The position numbers were made by a program, and so were the translations under genes. Positions 34,498 through 44,590 of a DNA stretch of 64,000 bases are shown here, one piece after another (within the stretch, counting starts at the first letter, position 1; each line of letters begins with the position of its first letter). The notes under the pieces were generated by a model that had not been told where the DNA came from, searched no databases, and saw only the letters and a program-made list of their open reading frames with translations. Source of the stretch: Dactylorhiza incarnata (lineage: Eukaryota > Streptophyta > Magnoliopsida > Asparagales > Orchidaceae); assembly GCA_033032865.1 (NCBI GenBank), contig JAWHQI010000258.1, forward strand, positions 2,976,001 through 3,040,000, given 5' to 3'.

Positions 34498-36056
34498 ATC
34501 AGAATGAACAAAAAAAAACTAAAATTTGTGTATAACGGTATCCCGAGCTTTTAAGCTATTAAGACGGTACGATTGATCAAATGCTAATTTTGATCAATCA
34601 TCCGAAGGGCAATATGGTCTAACAAAATTTTTGTAACTATCATATATGCCCTTTCATTTTAAAAAGATGGACCCATACCCCACAATTAATCACAAGTTTT
34701 TGCTCTTATCATGATGGTTTTTCCTTCATATAGGCCGTCCTAGAATATATTGGCAATATTAAAGGTCGGTAAGATCAACCTTAAACTTGATAAACTAGCT
34801 ATATAGAAATTGTCATTGATCCATTTAGTATTTTGAGGGGTTCAAATTCAATTGGTTGTGGCTTCCATTATAGTCTGTTTAGATTCCACTTTTTTGTACC
34901 TCGCAGTGATCTTTTTTTTTTGTAGATTCTTGTGAACTTTTTCATGTGCTCTTGCATTTTAGTTACCAAAACTTCATAGTCCCCTTTCAGCAAATTCAAG
35001 CAGGTTGAGATTGTGTTGGGTGTTTAGGAGTATGTAAGGGCGAATGGGCTTCTTTGTCAACAAGTACATCACATTTTTATACTTAAACATTCTTTGCTCC
35101 ATTACAAAATCTCATTGCATTGCCTTTTGGTTGTATATATTGTTAGAAATAATAATTATGTGTGTCATATGTGTTAATTATGCACATTAATGAGTGTCAT
35201 TAACATTGACCCAATTTAGGTGATCTAATTAATTTGGTCGATTACGTTTCATATTGAATAGACGGTTTAAGTAATGTGTGGATACCGAACGTCATTTATA
35301 TTTATATTATGAGTTTAAATGTAAATGACCGCATTAGGATTTATTTATAAATAGATTATGGTCCCCGGGTCACAATGTATCATTTTATTTTTACTCTCAT
35401 TTAATTCTAGCATTCCATCGCTGGAGAGAGCCTAAAGAAGAAGATGAGAAGTCGTCTTCTTCGTCAGGACCTTGTAGACTTGGAAGATCCGTGTCCGCAA
35501 TAATCCATCCTCATGGATTCAGGCATGCTTCCGCTCATGTATTTATCTCGATGTTTCGACTAGAGCGAATCCGTCTCCGTCATAGATTCACGAATTCTCT
35601 CTATCATATACAACATATTGTATTCCATGGCATTTTATTGACCGCCTTAATTTAACTGGCCATTTATGGGTGAGGTACGCTATTAGCGTTGGATCATGAA
35701 TTATCCGTGAGCTGTATAAGACTTTGCTACCAACTGAGAACAACGGATGTCCAAAGATTCTCTGAGGTCCCGCCATACACCTGAGAGATATTTTAAAGAG
35801 GTCATCTTATGAAGATACCAAAATCTCCTAATTTGTATGTTATGATCATGCGCATTGAGTTGTGAAAAGAATGTCGAGATGAAAATAACAAAACCTATCA
35901 TTGATATTTGTGTTGTTGAATAATGTTAGAGAATGTTCGAAATATGTTGACTTGAGCAACAATCTTGCTGAAACAACATCTTTGAAATATGTGTGGCAAG
36001 AAAAATGGGAATACATGTGTTATGTCAGATAATGGTGGACGATAATATTTCATATT
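34498..36056. other. AT-rich intergenic DNA with one candidate solo LTR
   Basis: No coding signal. 35141-35606 starts TGTTAGAAATAATAATTATG and ends CTCTCTATCA. It is flanked by TATAT and TATAC (4/5 match) and holds a TTATAAATAG TATA box near 35346, so it may be a short solo LTR. The rest shows nothing recognisable. Confidence 0.4.
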
Positions 36057-36239
36057 TGATGGGGGTTCATAACAGAGACTCGTATTTATAAGATAAATGG
36101 GCAGAAAATGTTTCCAAAGACGACAAATAATTCCAAATGCGGAGTTTATTTCCAAAAATGTTCCCCCACCGATTCGGCGAAAAAGATAGGCGCGCGAAGC
36201 CGCGACGAGCGCAAAGGCGGCGCCACCTCCCCTCGCGGG

Positions 36240-36485
36240 AGCGATCCCCGCAACCGCACCCCCTTGGGGTGCGGCCAAGCCGCACCCCACGTGGGGTGCA
36301 GCCATGGCCGCGCCCCCTTTGGGGTGCGGCCAAGCCGCACCCCATGTGGGGTGCGGCCAAGCCGCGCCCCCTTTGGGGTGCGGCCAAGCCGCACCCCGCG
36401 AGGGGGGGTGCGGCCGGGCCGCACCCCCTCGGGGTCTGGCCGCGCCACACCCCGCACAGGGTCCGGCCGCACCGCACCCCCTCGG
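36240..36485. repeat. GTGCGGC-CAA-GCCGCAC hairpin array
   Basis: Six to eight units of ~30-60 bp, each with the palindrome GGGGTGCGGC CAAGCCGCAC CCC, separated by short variable spacers (CATGTG, CTTT, GCGAG). It is the same hairpin theme as in the TR-GAG LTRs but with different unit length and spacers. Confidence 0.85.
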
Positions 36486-37184
36486 GCTACGGTCGCGTCG
36501 CCCTTCTCACCCCGTGCGGAGTATGGCCCTCCCCCCCTCTCTTTCTTTCTCGACAGGGGGCTTGCGAGGAGCCCTTCTAGGCGTACTCCTCGCCTGGGGC
36601 GTTGGGTCATGTTTTCTCCTTAGGGCGCAACCTCCCGTTCCGCCATTCGCTCAGAATACTTCGCAACACGACCGGGACGCCTCCGCGATGCGTTGCACGC
36701 TCGGAACCCTTTAGCGCTCGCACGTGCTCGGAACGCTTCCGAACACGTTCAGAGGCGTTCTCACTTTTTGTCTTTCTGACTTTCTCACTTTTTGTCTTTC
36801 TGACTTTCTCACTTTTTGTCTTTCCAGCGTGCTCATTTTTTGTCTTTCCAGTTTCTCAGATTTCAGGAACAACCTGTCGCTTTTTTTGCCTCCAACAGAA
36901 CTGTCCGAACTGCCCGAACTACCCGAACTACCCGAAGGGTAAGGTGGTCATTTACGAAAAATGGCGATTTGTGTGCCCCGAACCGGAAAATATGATTCGT
37001 CCGTCGAGCATTTATGGAAACTGCAAACGGCAAAATTACCAGACTGCCCTCGGCCAAAGCTATAAAAGGAGCCCCAAGGCTTCATTTGAGAGGACTTTGA
37101 CTTCTGGACCCGGAAGAGCTCCTTGCAGACTTTTGCGGAATTCTCTTTCGGCGCTTGAAGATCTCCTTCGTGGACTTGAAGATT

Positions 37185-37445
37185 TTCTTCGTCACGAAGA
37201 GCGACTCAGCATCTCACTTTCCGTTCCGGAAAGGTGACTCAGCTTCTCACTTTCGTTCTGGAAAGACGACTCAGCTTCTCACTGTCATTCCGGAAAGGCG
37301 ACTCAGCTTCTCACCTTTCGTTCCGGAAAGGCGACTCAGCTTCTCACTTTTCATTCCGGAAAAGCGACTCAGCTTCTCACTTTCGTCCCGAAAAGGCGAC
37401 TCAGCATCTCACTTTCGTTCCCGAAAGGCGACGCAGCTTCTCACT
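37185..37445. repeat. ~33-bp minisatellite
   Basis: About eight units of GGAAAGGCGACTCAGCTTCT followed by CACTTTCGTTCC inside the solo LTR. Confidence 0.85.
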
Positions 37446-37909
37446 CTGGTTCTCCAGAATTCTCAGAAGGGAAAAAGACTTAGTTTTTCCGAGAGGTGGC
37501 TTGTCACCCTCGGAGCTCTCTCTCTCTCCTGTTGTAACGGGTAGCGGCCTGTCGCGCTCGAGTTCCAACCATCAAGTTGTAACCACCAGAAGATAGTGAT
37601 GTTTGGTCGGCACAGCCCCGGCCGCGTGGTTTTTACCCTTTCCGGGTTTTCCACATTAAAAAGTCCCAGTGTACTCAGCAAATCTCGAATTGACTGTTCG
37701 CGCGCTTAGTTCGCTCACGAGCTAAGGTGGTTCAATTGGACCGGTCTACCAAGAGCCCTAAGTGTTCCGCAACAATACTAATGAGATAAGAATGAAGAAA
37801 TGTGAATGAAGCCTCACTAGCAATGATGAGTAATAACGCTTTGGACAAGATAAGTGTATAACTCATAATTCGTTAAGATCAGGAATGCATAAGGAAAAGA
37901 CCTCGGCGG

Positions 37910-38340
37910 GCCTCCTGTATTCACCTCGGAGGGCCTCCTAAATTCACCTCGGTAGCCTCCAATATTCAGCTCGGCATGCCTCCTAAATTCACGTCGGCGG
38001 GTCTCCTGAATTCACCATGACGGACCTCCTGAATTCACCTTGGTAGCCTACAGTATTTACCTTGGCGGGCCTCCTAAATTCACCTCGACAGCCTCCAATA
38101 TTCATCTTTGCGGACCTCCTGAATTCACCTCAGCAGCCTCCAGTATCCACCTCTGTGGGCCTCTTGAATTCACCTCGACAGCCTCCAGTATTCACCTCAA
38201 CGGGCCTCTCAAATTCACCTTGACAGCCTCCAGTATTCACCTCTGTGGGACTCTCAAATTCACCTTGACAGCCTCCAGTATTCAGCTCAGTGGGCCTCCT
38301 GAATTCAGCTCGGCGGGCCTCCTACTTTTAGCTTGGTAGA
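37910..38340. repeat. ~50-bp minisatellite
   Basis: Tandem units alternating GGGCCTCCTGAATTCACCTC with GACAGCCTCCAGTATTCACC, diverged by 10-20%. The plus-strand open frame across it (38040-38339) is a repeat artefact. Confidence 0.85.
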
Positions 38341-38576
38341 ATTTTCCTCATCAGCGGAGTGTCCCCTATCTTTTCCTATAAATAAGACATAATTGTAACG
38401 AGTGGAAGGGAGTTCACACCCTGCGAAGAGTCGTTCATTTGAAGATTTGGCGAGATCACCTGCCTTCCACCGAACTGACACCACACTTGTCTCGGGAGGG
38501 GGAGTTCCTATAGACTCTTTGGTATGCAACGGGGACTCCACGATGTAACACGACCACCTCGTTTTGTAATAAAACA
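38341..38576 (+). repeat. Probable promoter-to-poly(A) end of an LTR
   Basis: A TATA box TATAAATA at 38377-38384 is followed 190 bp later by AATAAA at 38568-38573 and a CA end at 38576. With the minisatellite as U3 this looks like one LTR in plus orientation, but the left boundary and a partner are not found. Confidence 0.45.
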
Positions 38577-38589
38577 GTTGTGACCTCTC

Positions 38590-39890
38590 TCTTGTTTACT
38601 TTGTGCCTATGCCTGCTAATTTGGCACCCTTGCATCATCGTCAGAACTTCATGTCTGGACGCCCAGCTGCAGTCTTCCGAGTTCAGTCTGTCCAATGACA
38701 TCAAATTCTTACACGGGTTGGGCAGATGCACTCTCTCAAGCCTACTTATCGCTTCATCCTGCATCTGCAAGTCCACTGTGTCTATCCATGTGACCTCACA
38801 TCTAGAGTCGTCGCCCATAATGAACAATCAGACCGTCACCTCTAAGGAACTGAGCATGAACGCATCTGCGAAAGTGTATTCCGACGCACCAGAATCAAGT
38901 ATCGAACTATCATAAACACTTCGACTCTCAGTGAAGCAATAAAAGCCTTCATCTCCTACCAAATCCAATGTCACAATGTCCGCATCCTGGACGTTACCTG
39001 CAGTACCAGAACTACATGTACGTTGCGGACAATGTCTCTTAATGTGACTAACCTATATATAGTGGAAACATGTCACTACCTTTTTCGATGCTGACCGAGC
39101 CCGTGCATTACTGGATCCTCTATCAAAACTCCTTCTGTGTTCATGCGCTGCCAAGATCTAGTCACCCCTAGGAGTGGGGTATTTCAACATCTGATTGGAT
39201 AACAACGCCGATGTGACTTCTTCCAGCCCCACCGTATCCTTCTCATACAGGAGCGTAGTCACCATGTACTTGTATGATGCCGAGAGCGAGGTAAGAAGCA
39301 AGAGGGTTTTATCTTCTTCCTCTACCTCCGATCCACCACATGCAATTGACTTAGAATACCATTGAACACATTGAAGTGTTCCTGCAGGTTACCACATTCA
39401 TGCATCTTCAGCGTTGGTTCGGTAACAATCTTGTCGTCACAGATTTCGCCAGGTACGGTCGCTCAAGCTTCTCCCAAAGCCCGTCTGTCATCTCTTCAGT
39501 CCCAATGTTGAAGAGCAGTTGGTCAGCAACGTACATCCTGATTGTGCTCGTGGATCTTTCATCAAGATCCTTTCATTTCTCATCCAGTACTATTGCGGGC
39601 AATTTGTCGCGCCCCTGCAAGACTCGAATCAAACCTTGATGAATAAGCATATCTTTCACTCGAACCCTCCATAGGCTAAAATTCCCACTATCGTCAAACT
39701 TCTCCACTGAAAATAGCTCAAGAACTAAGTTCTTCCCTGTCATGACTATCCTTGGCAAAATAGAAGAACTGATTTGTTCAAAGGTCAGATCTGAAAGGGT
39801 GGGAAGAGAACCTAGTTGTTCACCACCGCAGTCAAACCCGTCCTAGAATGTCCAATCACGGTCGCCTATCGAACCTACCTATGATACCAC
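38590..39890 (-). pseudogene. Ty1/copia gag-protease fragment, minus strand (element G)
   Basis: Minus-strand copia remnant. Near 39760-39573 it reads KNLVLELFSVEKFDDSGNFS then LWRVRVKDMLIHQGL, the start of copia gag. Toward 38900-38820 it holds a protease segment SSILDSGASEYTFADAFM. The region between has stops and frameshifts, and all downstream domains are missing at about 38590. A degenerate initiator-tRNA primer binding site (GTGGTATCAT on the minus strand) lies at 39881-39890. Confidence 0.75.
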
Positions 39891-40535
39891 TTTTTGGGAT
39901 TTCTCATAACCTTTAGGATAGTCACAATAATCGCAGGGACACAAAGAATACACAATATTCTTGGGAAAAATGAATGCACGATAATTAATCAAAAATTGCA
40001 AAAATGAGAGACAAAAGTACCAATTCGTTACAAGCACATCGTGAATGTGATGAATTAGCTTGATATGCGAGCGGACAAACGATATTGGAATGCAATCCTT
40101 AGAAGGGAGCACACGGTTCGCTCCAACAAACCTTCGTCGTCGTCAGACGACCAATTACCATCACCGCCACCGGATAAGTCGACGCATAATAATTCCCATC
40201 TCGCTGCTCACTCCACCGCTTTCCCCATTACAACCTCGCCGCAATCACTGCAGGCCGCCGCAACCTCGCTGTCTTTTTCTTCGTGGATTCACCTTCAAGA
40301 GTCTCTTTCTCCAAGATGAGAATCGATGGTGTATCATTCCAATCCACAATCCAATCCTTTATATAGTCATTTATATGCCTTGGCTACTTTCCTAAAAGCT
40401 TCATTGCATGTGAAACACATGGGCGGCGTGGAAGAGAAAAGTCTTAATTGGAATAAAGGCTTTTGCAAAAGGGCACAAAACCAAATTTTCTACTCAATCT
40501 ACCAGAAGGAGCTCTCAGTCGCTTGAACTAATACA
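39891..40535 (-). repeat. Probable 5' LTR of copia element G
   Basis: Lies immediately outside the primer binding site of element G. It has no gene; a TATA-like TTATATAGTC is near 40360. The outer boundary is guessed from the start of copia B integrase sequence at about 40540. Confidence 0.4.
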
Positions 40536-40539
40536 TGAT

Positions 40540-42020
40540 GATATACAATGCCCAACCTCTACAGAATCACTAGGGAGTAAGAGCTACTATCTCCTCTTTA
40601 TAAATGATTACACAAGTTATACTGGATTTATTTTCTAACCTATAAATCAAAAGCTCTTGTACATTTCAAAAATTCAAAACTCCAGTTGAGAATCAACTCA
40701 CCCGCCGGATAAAAAAAAATCTTTTCGCACTGATCGGGGAGGAGAGTTTCTGTCCCATTCATTTTTAAGTTTTCGTGAAGAGCAGGGGATGAGAAGGGAG
40801 TTGACAGTGCCACATTCTCCTCAACAGAATGTCGCTGCCGAACAAAAAAAAAACAGAACAATTGTTGAGATGGTCCGCGCTATGATGTTCAAAACCAAAC
40901 TCCCAAAAGACTTCTTGGTTGAAGCATGCAACACGGCTGTTTACATCATCAATCGAGCATCAACTAATTAGAGCCTAGTCAAAATGGCACCCCATTAAGC
41001 TCTCTTCCAACACAAGCTAACTCTCTCACATCTCAGAACTTTTGGATGTCTTGCCTACATTCTACAAGAAAAAAGGAGATAAGCTAGAGGAGATCATAAA
41101 AGCAATTTTCATTGGCTATAGTACTAAACACTCCAAGGCGTATAGAGCTTATGGCTGTAACGCACTTTCCACCAGCTCGGCGAGCCTGATCAGGATTACA
41201 TTATCGGGCTACAGTCCAATCACCTCAAAGCCTCTTCACGCATATTTCTCAGCAGTGGCGCATTGTTGAGGCCGGGCGGGGAGGCTTTGGGTTGCTTGGG
41301 CTGCAGCCCGGTAACGTAATCCTAGTCAGGCTCGCCGCGCTGGTGGAAAGGGCGTTACAAAGACCCCCTCAATAAAGAAGCTGAGCATCTCCCGGGACAT
41401 CGTTTTTAATGAGTCGGCCTGCTGGAATTATATTGGGATTCAAAATCCGGGACAACGAACTTTATTTTTCCATCTGGACAGGGGGTTGAGCCCGAGTCAT
41501 CTCTCAAGGCTCCATCCTTCCCTCACCTGATGCTAAGCCACCTGATATCAACTCTCCTTAACCCAATCCATCATCAAATTTTGATTCATCATTATCTCAT
41601 ATTAAAAGTAGAAGCTTAGCAGAAATTTATGCAACTTGTGATATTGCCTTATTCTCCACCACCCCCCAGCAACTTATGAAGAGGGAGCAAGTCAAAATGA
41701 ATGAAAAATTGCCATGGAGGAATAAATAAGTACTAATGAGAACAACTCTACATGGGAACTAACATGCAAACCGCCCAATAAGGATATAATTGGGTTGAAA
41801 TGAATTTACAAATTAAAAAGCAATGAAACCGGCGATATCATCAAAAACAAGGCCAACATAGATGCAAAGGGGTACTCTCAACACCCCGACCGTGATTATG
41901 ATGAAACATTCGCCCCAGTTGCCCGAATGATAATCATTCGAATGATAATTACATATGTCGCCCAACATAAGGTACCCATGCATCTATCAGATGGATGTAA
42001 ATTGCAGTTTTTTAAAATGG
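40540..42020 (+). pseudogene. Ty1/copia element B, integrase and start of RT, degenerate
   Basis: Plus-strand integrase core remnant with FINDYTSYTGFIF, FRTDRGGEFLSHSF and RRELTVPHSPQQN (residues of the D-D-35-E core), then KLPKDFLVEACNTAVYIINR. RT starts near 41760 (GYSQHPDRDYDETFAPVARM). Numerous stops and frameshifts are present. A small palindromic element interrupts it at 41157, and the gag-only element D interrupts it at 42026. The sequence continues at 50702. Confidence 0.82.
41157..41358. mobile_element. 202-bp MITE with ~43-bp terminal inverted repeats
   Basis: The left arm starts GTAACGCACTTTCCACCAGC. The right arm, reverse-complemented, starts GTAACGCCCTTTCCACCAGC, and the match continues to GGATTAC. 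It sits inside the integrase-RT linker of copia B, after KAYRAY and before DPLNKK, so the insertion can be placed precisely. No obvious target duplication is seen. Confidence 0.8.
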
Positions 42021-42025
42021 GATAA

Positions 42026-42284
42026 TAATACGAACAAGAAGGAGATTGCTTGGATTAATGAAACAACGAATACAATCCGGAGCAAGCTCCGGCCAACTCT
42101 CGGAAGCTGGTTCCTCCAAAGAGCTTCTCTCTAATGAGAGCCCAAAGACAATAGATCCCAAAAGATAACCTAACTCCAAAAACCACCTCCTTATATAGGG
42201 AGGGGGGCTCACATCAAACCTAATAACATTTAAAAGAAAACATTAATAATAATAATAATAATAAGAGGATGCGTGCGCGTAACA
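42026..42284 (-). repeat. Element D 3' LTR (left)
   Basis: Contains CAAGAAGGAG near its left end, ATCCCAAAAGATAACCTAAC in the middle, and a (TAA)n microsatellite near 42243-42264. Homologous to 50443-50696. Confidence 0.9.
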
Positions 42285-42339
42285 ATACATCCCGTCAGAA
42301 AAGCGACCTTGACCCCAAGGTCAGAACGTCGAACGCCGA

Positions 42340-43300
42340 TCAGTAATGATATGCTCGTGGTTGGGATGTCGTCGATGTGCCCGGGGGGTCGCCTGGTAGT
42401 CCGTCTGAGAGCAGCAGAGCGTCAAAGTCGGCGACGGAGAGCGCGGCCACGTCGTCGCCGATGAGGAACCGACACTCCTTCACTGAGCACACATGACCAG
42501 GAGAGTAGGGTTGCTTGCAGCGGAAGCACAGACCCTTGCTCCGTAAGTCGTTGTACTCCTGGTTGGCCAGGCGGTGTGTAGGGACATGTCGAGTGTTGGT
42601 TGGGCCCATAGTTGGTGGATGGGGTAGGGGAGGTGGCAGAGGTGGAGGTTTAGGATGGGTTGAGAAATAAGGTTGGGAGGGATGCCTGGAGGAAGGTGAT
42701 GCGAAAGGAATGTCGTCGGACGTCGCGAGAAATTCTGCCTCCACAAGGGGGGAGAGGCTGATGGCTTGGTGGACCGTTATTGGTTTGAGGGTGCGGAGAC
42801 GGGAGCGGAAATGGGGTTGCAAGACGTTCATGAAGAACCCCAAGTAATGATCTGGGGGGAGTCCGGGAACATAGGTGACCAATTCCACGAAGGCATCAAT
42901 GTACGAGTCAATGGAGCCTGTGTGTCGGACCCCGCAAAGTCGCTCGATCATGGGGCCGGAGTAGCGGTCGTCATACCGCTGAATGAGGATATCGGGGAGA
43001 GCTGTCCAAGTGAGGTCGGGAGAGGTCTGACGGAGCCAACGGACCCAATGGAGGGTAGACCCTTCCATGCCGGTAAGTGTTGTGGAGACCCGTTGTGTCA
43101 GAGGGGTCTGGTGAATGTCGAAGAACTGTTCGGCACGGGCAATCCACCCGAGGGGGTCAGTCCTGTTGAATGTGGAAATGTCAGGTCCGCGATACAGTAG
43201 AGTAGGTAATTCCACCAAAGCGGGTGTATCGGGGATCACAGTGCTGGGGGATCCCACAGCAGAGGCGGTAGGAGGCCCATGATGCTGGCTGGGCTGTAAG
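42340..43300 (-). pseudogene. Ty3/gypsy gag of element D, C-terminal 320 codons
   Basis: Minus-strand gag with a capsid domain (LGWIARAEQFFDIHQTP, then GSTLHWVRWLRQ) and a zinc knuckle CFRCKQPYSPGHVC near 42540. The frame is open to the stop at 42340. Its first ~34 codons lie at 49981-49878, on the far side of copia C. When one copy of the GTAAG duplication is ignored the two parts are in frame (1065 bp), so gag was intact when copia C landed. No enzyme domains follow. Confidence 0.85.
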
Positions 43301-44502
43301 TGTTGAAATTATTGAAGTGGAAGTGGAGGAGGCTTTTGGACCTGGGCGGTCTGGGAAGTGACCGGGCGGTCTGGCGTGAACGCACGGTCTGGCGGTCTGA
43401 CAATGGCGGTCTGTTCTATTGGTCAGCTGCAGCTTCCAGGGTTGACCGCTGGTCTGGTCCAAGGGCTGCTGGAGGAGGTCGTGCGGTCTGGCTGTGACCG
43501 CATGACGGCTGATCATCCTCAGGGTCGCGCGGTCTGTCTCTGACCGCGTGACAAATTGTTCTCTTCAAGGACGTGTCGGTCTGGCATGACCGCTCGGGTT
43601 GGCTCTTGAATCCGGTCTGGTGGCTTTCCATAGGGTTCTGAAGGAGTTCGCGGACTAAGTCATTCTTAGTCGCGCGGTCTCAGTTCGCGGTCTCAGGAGG
43701 AGACCAGGAGGGCGAGCTGGCTGTGTTTGCGGTCTCAGGCGAACACAGGTGGTGGGTGACTTCTAGCCGGTCTGGCGATCTCCGTGTGGAGTCGTGTTCA
43801 GACCAAGGGAGTAGCGATCTCCCGCGGTCTGGAGTGAAGTCGGCGCTCACCAAAATGAAGCAGGAGGGTTGCGGTGATCGCGCGGGTTGACCGGTAAGGT
43901 CGCGCGGTCTGATGGGTGGTGACTCTATCTCATAGGGTGGTGACTGGATCAGGTCTCACGCCTATAAATAGGGAGCCACTGTAGCAACAAACAAGAACAC
44001 ACCAAGTGTAAGCCAAGTTTGCCTAGTTCCTGCGGTCTGTGTTTTTGACCGAGCGGTCTCTGATTGAATTCTTCCTTGTGCAGCTTCTGCGGATAGTGCA
44101 GGCAGCAGCGATCACCTCTTCCTCTGAAAGTGTTCGGGCGGTCTGCGGCTTGGAGTTGTGGTGCTGGAGTTCGGGAATCAGGAGATCGGCAAAGGAGCGG
44201 TCTGGTGCAGCGGTCTGGTGGTGTTTCGAGATCGGGAGCGGTTGCGGTCTGACAGCAGCGGTCTGGCAAGCTGCTGAGTTCGGCAAGAGACCGTGCGGTC
44301 TCAGTTATCTTCAGTTTCTGTTCTTTCTCTTTGAAGTTTTGTGCTGACGAAATCATGTCTCGTCGAGCATGTCTTGCCTTGTAATTGAAGTGTTGCTATC
44401 AATAAAGATCGTTTTGTTCGCCTAAGATTGTCTCTGGTTGTTTGGCTTGCATCTCTAGTTGTTATTCCTGCTTGCTCTCACAAGGTCCGGAAAAATTTCA
44501 CA
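43301..44502 (+). repeat. Copia C 5' LTR
   Basis: Starts TGTTGAAATTATTGAAGTGG and ends GGAAAAATTTCACA. U3 and R carry some two dozen copies of CGGTCT/GCGGTCTG plus the complement GACCGC. TATA box TATAAATA at 43963-43970; AATAAA at 44401-44406. Confidence 0.97.
43963..43970 (+). promoter_or_regulatory. TATA box of copia C
   Basis: TATAAATA within CCTATAAATAGGGAG, ~540 bp before the LTR end. It is repeated in the 3' LTR at 49333-49340. Confidence 0.8.
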
Positions 44503-44520
44503 TGGTATCAGAGGTAGGTT
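44503..44520 (+). other. Primer binding site of copia C
   Basis: TGGTATCAGAGGTAGGTT directly after the 5' LTR, complementary to initiator tRNA-Met. Confidence 0.92.
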
Positions 44521-44590
44521 GGAGTTGAAAGAGCAGTGAATAACTTAGAGTAGCCATCGCCTTTGTGAAGAAGGAACCAGAGGAAGAGCA

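Larger units (their letters stand above)
36057..37774 (+). mobile_element. Solo LTR related to the TR-GAG family, opposite orientation
   Basis: Starts TGATGGGGGTTCATAACAGA and ends CCTAAGTGTTCCGCAACA, the reverse-complement arrangement of the TR-GAG LTR ends. It is flanked by ATATT (36052-36056) and ATACT (37775-37779). The blocks match in order: hairpin array, the GCGTTCTGAGC-type and GACAAAAAGTGAG repeats, the gag-proximal GTCGGCACAGC segment. As only one LTR is present it is a solo LTR. Frames across it are not genes. Confidence 0.82.

Noticed and set aside
38040..38339. 99-codon frame with SSIHLCGPL-type repeats
   Set aside because: Translation of the ~50-bp minisatellite; not a gene.
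43949..44356. 135-codon minus-strand frame, present twice (also 49319-49726)
   Set aside because: The two copies are the two LTRs of copia C; the frame is antisense to the LTR promoter region and has no domain.
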